A stretch of DNA of 64,000 nucleotides from Paraspadella gotoi (Eukaryota > Chaetognatha). The position numbers were made by a program, and so were the translations under genes. Where the stretch lies: positions 11,633,130-11,697,129 of the forward strand of contig CM119263.1 in the NCBI GenBank assembly GCA_051294375.1. The letters are read 5' to 3'. Positions within the stretch are counted from its first letter, which is position 1, and each line of letters starts with the position of its first letter. This document shows positions 50,531 to 61,925 of this stretch, in pieces. A model generated the notes under the pieces. It saw only the letters and a program-made list of their open reading frames with translations, ran no database searches and was not told the DNA's origin.

Positions 50531-51141
50531 CAATAAGGCGTAGTAAAATTTCTAAATTATTAAGACTTTAATTAAAATTCTAAAAGTGAGGAATGAACAA
50601 CATTATACTAATAAAACATTTATGTAATAAAAAAATTTATATAAATTTTACAACTTACGCAGTAGGCCATATTTATACTAGTACTAATCCAATAAATATT
50701 AAAATTTCAAAACAGTTTTTTCTAAAATTTGGGATTCGTCATAAAAAGTTGATATAAAAGAAAAATAACTCTTTTTGAAAAATTCTTTCATTAAGTAGGT
50801 CAAAAATTAGAAAAAGCTATATTTTAAGGCTGAAAATTATTTTTTTATATATTAAATGTAGTTTTTTAATTTTTACTCCACTTAATGAAAGAATTTTTAA
50901 AAATGATTTAATTTTCTTTTATCAACTTTTGTCGAGGAATTCAATCTGCAATCAAATTAAGAAAAGCGATATTTTGAAATTTTTCGATTTTATATAGAAT
51001 AGTACTATATATAAAATTAGCCTACTCCGAAAAATTAAAATCACATAATTATTTTTTTTTTTAATATTAATATTCACTGATGGTATGTTTTCATAATTGA
51101 CATTTAGAATTTTCGTATGTAACTTTCACTACGCCTTATTG
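50531..51141 (+). mobile_element. Second MITE-like element, in a chitinase intron
   Basis: The left end CAATAAGGCGTAGT is mirrored by ACTACGCCTTATTG at the right end. Imperfect inverted arms of some 250-300 bp share ATTCTTTCATTAAGT, AAAAGTTGATA-AAAGAAAA and AAATTTCAAAA blocks. The arms are far more diverged than in the other element, so it looks older. No convincing target-site duplication was found and there is no ORF. The noisy counterpart is at about 58325-58964. Confidence 0.7.
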
Positions 51142-51735
51142 TGCAATCTCGATTAAACTTTTGTGGAAATGCGTATAAACAATTGTGGATTCATTTTATT
51201 GATTAAAGATTCATTGATTATTTATTCATTCGGCATTGATAATTATTTAATTGATTCATTATGCTTTTCTCCCTTCAGCTATCATGAGTTAATGATTAGT
51301 ATTTTATAGGTACTACTTCGTGTTTACTTAGTGATTCATTAGTGCTCGCTAAGCAATGGCTACTGATCTATTGTTGTTTTTCTCTAGATATATTATTACA
51401 GAGTAGTGACTCTGGGCTAGTGAAACTGTTGACGCAATGCTGCCGGGCCCCGTGGCATACGATCATCGCCGAGACATATAAAGATGCCCCTTTGTTCTGC
51501 AGCCGCCCATCGACTCGTTAGAGAGTCCGCAAGGTTTGCCCCCTAACAGTGGTGCATCGTCCTTTTTCCATGCCTTGTGTGTGGTTTTGATCCCGAGTGT
51601 GTCAAAAATTTGCCACTCATCACAATATTCAGAACTATTATTCGGCATTATTTACTCTAATGATTGAGATAACAAACCATCTCTTTTTCCACTTTGTTTT
51701 ATTCTTTTCTTATTCACTCCATTCCTTTCTCTCAC
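51142..51735. other. Remainder of the chitinase intron
   Basis: 51430-51620 is GC-richer than the rest of the intron and has a 61-codon minus-strand frame. It is probably another repeat remnant but was not identified. Confidence 0.4.
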
Positions 51736-52002
51736 CGATCGTATGCTTGTCCTCGTAGGCGACCCACTGATCTCCACCGTAAGCGTACATGATCTTCTGC
51801 TGTGTGTCGAACACCTTCTTCCATCCTTTCTTCAAATTCTTGCAAATCTCGTAGTAGGAGATGAAGCCCTTCTCTCTCGTGAACTGCCCGGCGGCGCAGG
51901 CGTCCTTTGCCGGCGCGCCCAGTCCGGTCTTGCTCTTGTCGACCAGAGTGAAGCCGCGACCGTAGGTGCCGAGACCCATGACCAACTTGTTGGCGGGGAG
52001 AC
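51736..52002 (-). CDS. GH18 chitinase, third visible exon
   Basis: The exon encodes GLPANKLVMGLGTYGRGFTL and onward to GDQWVAYEDKHTIG. The PANKLVMG...TYGRGFTL block is the barrel strand after the MxYD motif. The GQFTREKGFISYYEICK stretch lies in the insertion domain typical of this family. Acceptor CAG at 52003-52005 and donor GTGAG at 51731-51735 give phase 1 at both ends, matching the neighbours. Confidence 0.94.
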
Positions 52003-52584
52003 CTGAAAGGGGGAGATCGGGGGCCGGGGTTCGTGGGGTAGTATGTTTCCTTTATTTTTTACTTCAACGGTTCGTGGAGGTGGGAAAAGGGAAAGGGGCT
52101 TCAAATCTCAGTTCAATGTCGAATGGATCCGATGACCGGATCAACCGCGCCACTGCCCCAAAACGGACTTTTTCGTCGTTGGAAGAAATGGGATGAGGAA
52201 GAAGGAAAAAAAGCTAAGCCCTCGAGTTGATAAAAGATTCAACCTTCGAATTAAAAAATTATGTGATTTTTCCCCCTCCCTTTTTTTTTCGCATATAACT
52301 CGGTTACATGGCTGGTGGCTGAAAGATTAATCGAGCGACGCCGTCGCGGAAATTAATCACAATCCGAAGGTTTTTTTTTATTATTCCTAAATGAAACTGT
52401 CGCTCGAAGGAAAAAGAGGTGTACGAGTCCCGACGGGATGCAGCGGGGAAAAATGTAATGAAAAATATGAGATTAAATATCCGAGAGAGAGAAACGCCAA
52501 GAGGGTTTCTCACGTTAGCATCACGAAAGCGAGGGAAAAGAAAAAGAAAAGAATCAACCCTTCAGAAAACAACGATGATCTCAC

Positions 52585-52739
52585 CCAACTTCATGAAGTA
52601 GTTGACGGCCCAGTCGACGTTGAGGAGTCGATCGTCGCCCTTCTCGTCCGTTCTGGGGTAGAGGGCGGTGTGGGCGCCCGTGTGCTTCTCCCAGGCCCCG
52701 TGGAGATCGTAGGTCATCAGATCGATGAAGTCCATTTCC
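52585..52739 (-). CDS. GH18 chitinase, second visible exon
   Basis: It starts EMDFIDLMTYDLHGAWE, the conserved MxYDxxGxW substrate-binding signature of GH18. It continues through YPRTDEKGDDRLLNVDWAVN to NYFMKLG. Acceptor CTCAG and donor GTGAG are both present, and the phases (2 in, 1 out) fit the exons on either side. Confidence 0.94.
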
Positions 52740-52822
52740 CTGAGCGAATGTTGTTGTTGTTGCAGGTCCATCTTTTCAATCGCCCACCCGATCCGATTCA
52801 AATCAATTGAAGTCAAACTCAC

Positions 52823-52935
52823 TTGGCGAGTTTGTCCACCTCGTAAGCAGCGTCGATCGTCTTTTTGCCGCAGCCGACAGCAGCGGTGAGGAGCAGCCGG
52901 TCGTTACCGCTCGTTTTGGCTTCTTCTTCAAAGGC
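52823..52935 (-). CDS. GH18 chitinase, first visible exon
   Basis: It encodes AFEEEAKTSGNDRLLLTAAV, then GCGKKTIDAAYEVDKLA, the stretch between the catalytic strand and the MxYD motif. Acceptor CATCAG lies at 52936-52938 and donor GTGAGT at 52817-52822. The four exons total 1008 bp, 335 codons plus stop. The upstream exon with the DGxDxDWE catalytic motif should follow at higher coordinates, but the sequence there turns into the second copy of the segment. The visible gene is therefore 5'-incomplete. Confidence 0.9.
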
Positions 52936-54109
52936 CTGATGGCGGTGAAAAGATCTCGTCGTTCGTCGAAAAATAATTTATCTCCAATCTGCTACTCGCT
53001 ACTTATGACACACACAAACATCTCTTCAGCTTTCTCTCTTTCTTTACCTTGTTTCTTTTTCAATTTCTTTTCTTTTCTTTCTTTTTCTTTCTTCTCTTTT
53101 TCTGTTTCTTTCTTTCTTTCTTTACTTTCTTTTCTTTCTTTCTTCTTTCTTTTTCTTATATTTCCTTTCTTTCTTTTCTTTTCCTTTCTTTCTTTTTCTC
53201 TTTCTTTCTTTCTTCGTGTGAATGAAGACAAGTAAGTAGGAGTATTGAGTAAATACTCGTTTTCCGTTCCCGGTTATGTAAAGATGATGTACGAATTGGT
53301 ATAACAGAGGTAATGAAAATTCTTATGAAAATTGGGAATATGGACCGTGAGGATTCGAGAATTTTGGAAGTATTTGGAAGTCAGTGCAAATAAAGAATCT
53401 TAAGAACATCTCAACAGAAACAACAAGAATTTAAAAACCACCGAACGACCCAGAAGTAGATGCTCAATTGTCGGAGTGACTGATGAAGTTTCAATGGGTG
53501 TATTAACGGTATTGGAACCGAAGATTTTAATATAACAATGTTTAGAAAGATAGAAAATATCACAATAATAATCGATCCTAAAAATTGTAATAAATAAAAT
53601 GACACCCAACATGAAGGAAGTACGCTTATCCACAAATCCTTATTTAAGGATTGTCTCTTAGTCTATAGAAAGTTAGTATGTTAATTTAGCTCATCGAGAT
53701 AAGAAAACGTACATTTATCAAAATGCTTTTAGTTTTAAAAATTTGAAAACACAAAGAGAAACGCAAGTAAGTTTCGTACCATGAAGACCAAAGTCTTGCT
53801 TTTTATCGTTTTGTGGATTTTTACATTTTCTGAATTCATTTTTTCTTCACGGTGGAAATGGTTTCCATTCTGGAAGTGAGCTTCGTTGAGACCGGCGCTT
53901 GATTACCGAGAAGAGAATAAGGAAGGTAAACGGCTTGAGAGGGAGGGGAAGAAAGGAGAACAGGTTACAAAGAGAGAATATACCCTTCTTCTTCTCAAAA
54001 TTTACATGAGACGCACATGTTTATGATTATAGTTATATAAGCTCTAAGATTCAAAGTTTGCCTCGCAATTTAAAACATCGCTTTGGACGTTTAATTATCC
54101 CTGTCGTGG

Positions 54110-54885
54110 CGGTAATATTCACACTATTCAGACGCCTCAACGGTCACATCCTTCAGCCAAATCCATTGGGCTCAGAGGGGGAACAACCATCATCCAGGCG
54201 TAGTGTTCATCCCAGTCGCTAACTGACTTCCTCTGCGTTGGCAAAGCGAGACCGTCCTAAGGGTAACCGCGCCAGTGACTGGAGGTGTCACTGAGGGTCG
54301 GAAGCTCCCCAAAGCCAAACAGTGAGATGCCCCATCAACCAGCAACCTGGCTTTGCCATAAGTGGTGAGCCCTACTATACAACACGGGCAACCTTCTCGC
54401 CGGTACTGCTACGACAAACGCCTATGCCTGCTGACTTTGGGTAGTGCTAGACAAACGCCTATGCCCCTCGGGGTACGACTACGACAAACGCCTAGCCCCC
54501 CAATAACCCCAACTCCGGCAGCTCTCTCCTCTCTCTCCACTATGGTACAGTCTTGTCAGACACCTCTCAGGCTTGAGGACACTGAGTGATGTCTTGGCCG
54601 GGACTGTTGGCGGTATATTCACACACCGAACTCACGTCCACACAATCTTCAGCCAAACGCATTGGCATACAGAGGGGAAACACACATCCCAGGCGAGTGT
54701 TCACATCACAGTCCTAACGACTTGCCACTTAAGCTTGGCAAAGCGAAGATCCGTCCTAGGGTAACCGCGCAGGTGACTGGAGGTGTCACTGAGGGTCGGA
54801 AGGCCCAAAGCCCAAAGTGAGATGACACCCATCCCAATGGGGGCATCACAGGCAACCTGCTTGTTGACATACCTGCACGAATCAC
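54110..54885 (-). repeat. Two copies of the GGTTACCCTAGGACGG repeat with a minisatellite spacer
   Basis: Two copies (54110-54360 and 54610-54885) flank a 250-bp spacer with three loose copies of ACGACAAACGCCTATGCC. Copy A has one repeat and no spacer here. Confidence 0.7.
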
Positions 54886-55939
54886 CTTAACTAAATTAAG
54901 CTTTATTTTCGTATATATTTTATATATAAAAATTATCATATAACGACAGATTATACAAATAATATTTTATCAGTAAAAAGATATTATACTTTGATGTAGT
55001 AGTAATTGGAAAATTAATAAAATGAGTAACGAAGACCAAATAACAAAAAGAGTGATAAGCGTAAAATAATATGCCTTGCTCTCAGAAGCGACGCCAATAG
55101 TTAATTTAATATAGCAGAAAGTCAACCTCCTACGACATCCAAAGAATGAGACATTCCTCCAATAAAACCCAAAGTTAACGACGCGAATAACTGCGCTGGG
55201 CGTTGAGATCCCCTAGTGTGAGGATCCGAGACGAACTCTGAAAAGCTTGCGAAGGACATCGTGAATAATTTAACGCGCATGAAGAAACAGGCTTCAAGTG
55301 TTGATGACGACCAATGAATTATGCGTTTTGACGCGATAGTGATATTGACGGCTCGACCAAGAAGTCCGTGTCGTAATGTGATCTTTGGAAGACGACATTA
55401 CTCTTCTCGCTTTCCTGCGAGATAAAGGAGTCTTGTAGCGCTATATGACTTTTTTTTCTTTTTAGTTTTTTCATTTTATGTTCTTTGTTCTTATCTTTTG
55501 CGGACTCGCGGAGCACTCTATAATTCACTTTCGGTCGGTCTGACGGTCGGTGCGTCCTGTCTTTCGTCGGTCTGTCCCATTATGTAAAAATGACATATAA
55601 TTTGTTATAGTTAACTATAGTTGGTTGGCTTATTTGTTAAGAACACGAAAATAAACCCTCAAATCTAAGGGACTACAACGTTCGTTTAAGAAATTTGCCT
55701 ATAGAGACTATAAAAAGTGATAGTCATAAAATTACATGGAGGCAAAAAAGGTTAGTTATAGTATCATATCATGTCATAATCATAATCATGTAAGTCATTG
55801 CGGCCGTTGGTTGGAATTGAACCGCGTTCTATGTTTTCTTTCTTTAATTCTCTTTCTTTGGTTTTCTTTCTTTTTTTTTCTTTATTTTTCTTCTATTTTT
55901 TTCTCTCTTTCTTTTCTTTCTTTCTCTCTTATATTCAAG

Positions 55940-57532
55940 TAGGCCTTAGCAAATTTTATATAAAGTTTTTACAGAATTTGCACTAATAGTACAATAGTCC
56001 TATAATGCTACTAATTATTTTCTATCTTTGTTTTTTGAGAAAAATCGATCAAATAAGTGCCTTGCAACTCTTCAAAATTTGCAAAAAAACGGTTTTTTTT
56101 CATTAAAATGGATAGATATCTTAAAAAATAATCATTGTCAGAATCATATTTAACCTGCGTCAATTTAAAGAGCGGAAAAAAATAACTACTTATTTTTACA
56201 GTACTTTATTTTAAAAAATCAGGCGCAAAAAGGTACTGTTTCAAATTATTGATGTTTAAAAACCGAATTCTCGCATTTTAAAGTCACATTTTTATTATTT
56301 TCCTTTTACTTTGAACACATAATGTAAAATAAGGTGTAAAACACAAGACAAGAAATCCTCTAGAGTAAACTCTTAGGTTTCCATTGGCAAGTAAATAGGT
56401 ATTAGTTTTTTATTTTGTTCGGGAGCTATGAATTGTTAAGATCTTAGAAAAAATTAATGAAAAAAATAATTATTTATTATTTTTGTCTGTGTGCGGTATA
56501 CAAATTTAGATGTTTATAGCGGAAGAGTACATTCGAGAGAGGAGAGAGAGAGGAAGCTTTATTCTTGAAGAACCGGGTCTCGGCTGAACTGATATTCGAT
56601 TTTTTCATTATTGAATTTTAGTAAAAATATATTTTTTTTAAAAAGATTAATCCAATTAGTTACTTTTCAAAATCGAATATTTTTTTAAAAAATAGGAAAG
56701 ATACAAAAATACACGTTCTACTTATAAGGCTTAAAACGAAATGTCTTGAATAAAAAATAAATATAAAAAATTATTAATAAAAAATAAATAAACAGAATTA
56801 TTAACTTTATTTTATTTATAAAAAATATAATGATGTTAATAAATCTAATCTATATATATATTTGAGATTGAGTGCTTAATTCCAATCTCAAATCCTAGCT
56901 TTAATAAGTAATATATTTTGTTATTATATATAAAAAAAAATTTACAAAATAAAGTAATAAATACAGTAGCTACACGTACAACTATTTAGTATAGTATACA
57001 GACAAGTATAAAATAGCATTAACTTTTAAATACTGTGAATAAAAGATTATATATTAATAGTTTAAAATATTGTTTAAATTTTTTTTAAATAAATTTAAAA
57101 TTTTCAAAATAAAAAATAATGTGACTTTAAAAGGCCGAGAATGTCGGTTTTTTAAACTCAATAATTGGGAAAGTAATTTTTTTGGATTTTTAAAAAATAA
57201 AGTTATAGTACAAATGAAGTAATTTTCCGGCTACGTTGTTAAGAGATTCGAAACGCAAGTTAAAGATTTGATTCTGACTGATAGTTTTTAAGAATATCTA
57301 GATCATTTTAATGAGAAAATGAACAGCGAGATGAGTTTTTATTCGCAAAAATTTCTGAAGAGGGTTAGCAGCGGGAGACAGTATGAGGATTGAGGTCGAT
57401 TTTTCAAGAAAACAAAGAACTAGAAAAACATTAGTAAAGAGGCAAGTATAGGTGGACTATTTGTTAAGACGCAGCAATCTAGTGCTGAAATATATTAACT
57501 GTGAAAAAACATTTATAAATATGCTAAGCCTA
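55940..57532 (+). mobile_element. Noisy counterpart of the long-TIR MITE-like element
   Basis: It has the same ends (TAGGCCTTAGC at the left, GCTAAGCCTA at the right) and the same ATATTCA flanks as the element at 48381. It is therefore the same insertion event, not a second one. Confidence 0.8.
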
Positions 57533-57684
57533 AATATTCAGCTCTTTCAATAATTTTAGTTCTTCATTTTTCTCCTTTCTGTTGCGAAATAAATTTGAAA
57601 TTTTTAATAAAATTTTTATAACATTTATTTCTAAACCAATAGAACTGAATCGATCTTCGTACAATAACCAAGTTTAGATTGTAT

Positions 57685-58199
57685 TCATGGGCATCTTGGC
57701 AATGTCTCTCTTGACATTTTGTGGCCATCGCAGTTGTGCGTCGCAAGTGTTTTTGAAGAGCAATCCGGGAGGCGCACGCTGCAGTCGAACGCCTCTGTTA
57801 GGGCCGTGCACATGTCAAGAAGTGCGGCGCAGTTGTCCGCCACGCCCACGACTGTCCAGATTCCGTGAAAACTTGCCCGGTTCGGGACTTGACGCCGCCC
57901 GTTATCGCCGTTGTCACCACATTGTCACCGCGTTTGGTCACCGCCGTTGTTCACCACCGTTGTCACGTACTCCACGTTGTCAACCTTCAGCCGTTGTCCC
58001 AGGCCCGTTATCACCAAGTATCGGGTTCGAAGGTTCCATTATTGAAGAGGAACATCGACGACTGGGCTTTTTGAGAAGAGGATATTTGCCTTGCGCCGTC
58101 AGAAGGTTCCTATTTTGAAGTCGCGCAAGTTCTGAGCGCGGTACAGAAATCATACCGCCAGCTAGGCCGCTTGTCCAGAGATTACATTAGCCTTAAGAC
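57685..58199 (-). pseudogene. Chitinase last exon, second copy with many indels
   Basis: It aligns with 49942-50414 but is about 42 bp longer, with numerous frameshifts in the linker and CBM14 part. It probably reflects sequencing error rather than a true pseudogene. Confidence 0.8.
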
Positions 58200-58324
58200 C
58201 TGACGGAAAAAGGGGTGATTAAAGGGATAATTAAGATTCTTTTCAAATTTTAAGGTATAGAAAATTAAAAGAGATTTAAAGGTAAAAGTTACGGACACTT
58301 AATGTCCAGGAACAAACTCTTGTG

Positions 58325-58964
58325 CAATAAGGCGGTAGTAAAATTTCTAAATTATTAAGACTTTAATTAAAATTCTAAAGAAGTGAGGAATGAACAACAT
58401 TAATACTAATAAAACATTTATGAATAAAAAAATTTTATATAAATGTTTACAACTTACGCAGCTAGGTCCATAATTTATACTAGTTACTAATCCAATAAAT
58501 ATTAAAATTTCAAAACAGTTTTTTCTAATTTGGGATTCGTCATTAAAAAGTTGATATAAAAGAAAAGATAACTCTTTTTGAAAAAATTCTTTCATGTAAG
58601 TAGGTCAAAAATTAGAAAAGCTATATTTTAAGGCTTGAAAATTATTTTTTTATAGTATTTAAAATGTAGTTTTTTAATTTTACTCCACTTAATGATTAAG
58701 AATTTTTAAAAATGATTTAATTTTCCTTTTATCAACTTTTGTCACGAGGAAGTTCAAATTGCAATCAAATTAAGAAAAGCGATATTTTGAAATTTTTTCG
58801 GATTTTATAAGAATAGTACTATATATAAATTAGCCTACTGCCGAAATTAAAAATCACATAATTATTTTTTTTTTACATATTAATATTCACTGATGGTATG
58901 TTGTTGTTCAATAATTGACATTTAGGAATTTCGTATGTAACTTTAACACATACGCACGTTATTG
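58325..58964 (+). mobile_element. Noisy counterpart of the second MITE-like element
   Basis: It matches 50531-51141 in the same intron position. Confidence 0.65.
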
Positions 58965-59628
58965 TGGGCAATCTCGATTAAACTTTTGTGAAATGCGTAT
59001 AAACAGGATTGTGATTCATTTTATTGATTAAAGAGTTCATTGATTTATTTATTGCATTCGGTCATGATAGATTATTTAAATTTGATGTCATTATGCTTTG
59101 ATTCTCGCGCTTCAGCTAGTCATGAGTTAATGATTATGTATTTTATAGGTAAATACTTCGTGTTTACTTAGTGATTCATTAAGTGCTCGGCTAAGCAAGT
59201 GGCTACGTGTGCTATTGTTGTTTTTCTCATAGATATATTATGTTACAGAGTAGTCGGACCTCTGGCTAGTGAAACTGTTGGACGCAATGGCTGCCTGGGC
59301 CCCGTGTGGCATAGGCGAATCATCGCCGAGGACCGATATAAAGATGCCCTGGTTGTTCTGCAGCGGCCGCATACGGACTAGGTTAGAGAGTCCGCAAGGT
59401 TTTGCTCGCCCAGTAAAGGTGGTGCATCGTCCTTGTTTCATGCCTGTGGTGTGGTGGTTTCTGATCCCAGATGGCTGTCACGAAAAAATTTGACTGCACA
59501 TCATGCACAATATTCCGGAACTATTATTCGGCATTATTTACTCTAATGATTGAGGATAACAAAGCCGATCCTCTTTTCGCACTTTGTTTTATTCTTTTTT
59601 ATTAGACTCCATGTCGCTTTCCTCTCAT

Positions 59629-59913
59629 CCGATCGTAGTGCTGTCTCGGTAGGCGACCCACTGATCTCCACGGTGAAGCGGTACGAGTATCTTAGTTGCT
59701 GTGTGGTCCGAACACCGTTCTTCGCATCCTTTCTCAATTCTTGCAAATCTCGTAGTAGGAAGATGAAGCCGTTCTCGTCTCGTGAAACTGCAGCGGCGGC
59801 GCAAGGCGTCCCTTAGTGCCCGGCGCGCCAGTCCGTCTTGCTCGTTGTCGACACAGAGTGAAGCCGCGACCGGTAGGTGCCGAGACAGCATGACAAGCTT
59901 GTGGCGGGGAGAC
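59629..59913 (-). pseudogene. Chitinase third exon, second copy with many indels
   Basis: It aligns with 51736-52002. Fragments such as GDQWVAY can be read, but the frame changes repeatedly. Confidence 0.8.
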
Positions 59914-60532
59914 GCTGAAAGGGGGGAAAAAGATGCGGGGGCCGCGGGGTTCGGTGGGTAGTATGTTTCCCTTTATTTTTTAGCTTAAAAGCGGTTCGTG
60001 GAGGTGGGAAGAAGGGAAGGGGGCTTCAAATCTCAGTTCAATGGTCGAATGGATCGAATGACGATCAACCGGCGCCACTGGCCAAAACGGACTGTTTTCG
60101 TCGTTGGAAGAATGGGATGAGGAAGAAGGAAAAAAAGGCTAAGCCTCGAGTTGATAAAAGATTCAACCGTTCGAAGTTAAAAAATTATGTGATTTTTCCC
60201 TCGCTTTTTTTTTCGCATGAATAACTCGGGTTAGCAGTGGCGTGGTGGCTGAAAGATTATCGAGCGACGCCGTCCGGCGGAAATTGAATGCAATCCGGAA
60301 GGTTTTTTTTTTATTATTCCTAAATGAAACTGGTCCGCTCGGAAGGAAAAAAGTAGGTGTACGAGTCCCGACGGATGCAAGCGGGGGAAAAAAATGTTAA
60401 TTGAAAAATATAGAGATTATAATATCCGAGAGAGAGGAAGACGCCAAGAGGGTTTTCTCACGTTAAGCATCACGAAAGCGAGGGAAAAGAAAAAGAAAAG
60501 AATCAACCCTTCAGAAAACAACGATGATCTCA

Positions 60533-60686
60533 CCAACTTCATGAAGTAGTTGACGGCCAGTCGACGTTGAGTGAGTCGATCGTCGCCTTCTCGTTCCGTT
60601 CTGGGGTAGAGGCGGGTGGGCGCCCGTGTGCTTCTCACCAGGCTCCCGTGGAGTATTCGTAGGTCATCAGTCGATGAAGTCCATTC
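60533..60686 (-). pseudogene. Chitinase second exon, second copy with indels
   Basis: It aligns with 52585-52739. LYPRTE and AVNYFMKL can be read in separate frames. Confidence 0.8.
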
Positions 60687-60764
60687 CTGAGCGAATGTTG
60701 TTGTGTTGCAGTCCATCTTTCAATCGCCACCCGATCCGATTCAGAATCAATTGAAGTCAACTCC

Positions 60765-60881
60765 ACTTGGCGAGTTTTGCCACGCTCGTAAGCCAGCGTC
60801 GATCGTCTTTTTGCCGCACCCGACAGCAGCGGTGAGGAGCAGCCGGTCGTTACCGCTCGTTTTGGCTTCTTCTTCAGAAGC
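60765..60881 (-). pseudogene. Chitinase first visible exon, second copy with indels
   Basis: It aligns with 52823-52935. Beyond its acceptor the two copies diverge, so the sequence after 60898 should hold the true upstream intron and the missing catalytic exon. None was recognised there. Confidence 0.8.
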
Positions 60882-60898
60882 CTGATGGCGGTGAAAGA

Positions 60899-61888
60899 GT
60901 AGGGGGTCGAGAGTGTGAATTTATTGTACTTTCCTCTCTCTCTCTCTCTCTCGTCTCTCTCTCTCTCCTCGTCTCTCTGCATCTCTCCTCTTTCTCAGTC
61001 TCGTCTCCGTCCTTCTTTCTCTCTCTCTCTCTCTCTTCATTTCGTCTCTCTGCTCACTCTTCTCTCGTCTTCTCTCGTCTCTTTTGCTTCTCTCTACCTC
61101 GGATGGATCGGTCTCTCGTGTCGTCGCATCTCTCTCTCTGCTCTCTCGTCTTCTCTCTGTTCTCCCGTTAGCGGCTGCGAGTCTCGTCGTCTGCGTTTCG
61201 TTGTGCTCTCTCTCTCTGCTCTCTATGTCTCATCTTGTCTATTCTCTCTCCGTCTCTCTCTCGTCTTCTTCTCTCGCGTCTCTGTCTCTCGCTGGTGCAA
61301 GTGCTCAGTTGTGCCTCTCTCTCTTCGTCGCTCCCCGGGCCAGTTTCTTCATAGGTCTGACCAAGCTCTCCGTGTGAGTTACGCACACAGTTACGGTACA
61401 AGCCTTGTTGCGGGAATCTCTTTTACAGGCACTTATTTCACTACTCGTCTCTTCTACTCGCTTTAGCCGCTGCGGTGATTCTTCACGGGAGCTTCTCACG
61501 TCTGGGAGGTTGTTGGGGATTCTTTTCGGAGTCTTTGGAGTCGAGTTTTGATTCGTCGTATGTCGTCGGTCGGTCGGCCGACATTAGAATTCCCTTTCGC
61601 TCTGTTCAAAAAAGGCCCTCCAATTTCCTTCGCCTTTGATCGCTCTCTCTCATCTCTCCCTCGTCTCTTTCTCTCTACTTATACTCTCTCCACTCTCTCT
61701 CGACTACTCTCTGTCTCTTCTCCTCTCGCGTCTTCTGTCTCGATCTCTCTCTCTCTCTTATCTCTCTCTCTTCTCTCGCAGTTCCTTTTCACACACATAT
61801 AAATACGTCTCCCTCCTTCTCCCTTTCCCGTCGTGTTGTCGTCGTAAGACACGTATACAGAGGGTCTTCCCCTCCTCCTCCTCCTTCT
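60899..61888. repeat. Noisy CT-rich segment, left of the 25-N gap
   Basis: It starts AGTAGGGGGTCGAGAG. It contains CTTATTTCACT...CTTTAGCCGCTGCGGTG and GGTCGGCCGACATTAGAATT blocks that recur at 61926-63040. Confidence 0.8.
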
Positions 61889-61913
61889 NNNNNNNNNNNN
61901 NNNNNNNNNNNNN
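61889..61913. other. Assembly gap (25 N)
   Basis: Exactly 25 N, a typical placeholder size. Confidence 0.98.
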
Positions 61914-61925
61914 GCTGAGGAAGGA

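Larger units (their letters stand above)
46131..52953. repeat. Duplicated segment, copy A (clean)
   Basis: This 6.8-kb segment holds the TTTC repeat, the GGTTACCCTAGG repeat, a CGCGAG-family copy, two MITE-like elements and four chitinase exons. The same features recur in the same order at about 53000-60898. Copy A has open, in-phase exons and few interruptions; similarity ends after GATGGCGGTGAAA. Confidence 0.9.
53000..60898. repeat. Duplicated segment, copy B (noisy)
   Basis: It repeats 46131-52953 in order but is about 1 kb longer. Single-base insertions, and fewer deletions, are spread evenly through exons, introns and repeats. An extra stretch of about 500 bp lies near 54360-54880. A scrambled patch at 56515-56590 replaces about 80 bp of copy A. 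The pattern looks like raw long-read sequence rather than natural decay. Confidence 0.9.

Noticed and set aside
51463-51648. 61-codon minus-strand frame inside the chitinase intron
   Set aside because: It does not fit the GH18 fold order, and the exons on either side already join in phase without it. It is probably a repeat remnant.
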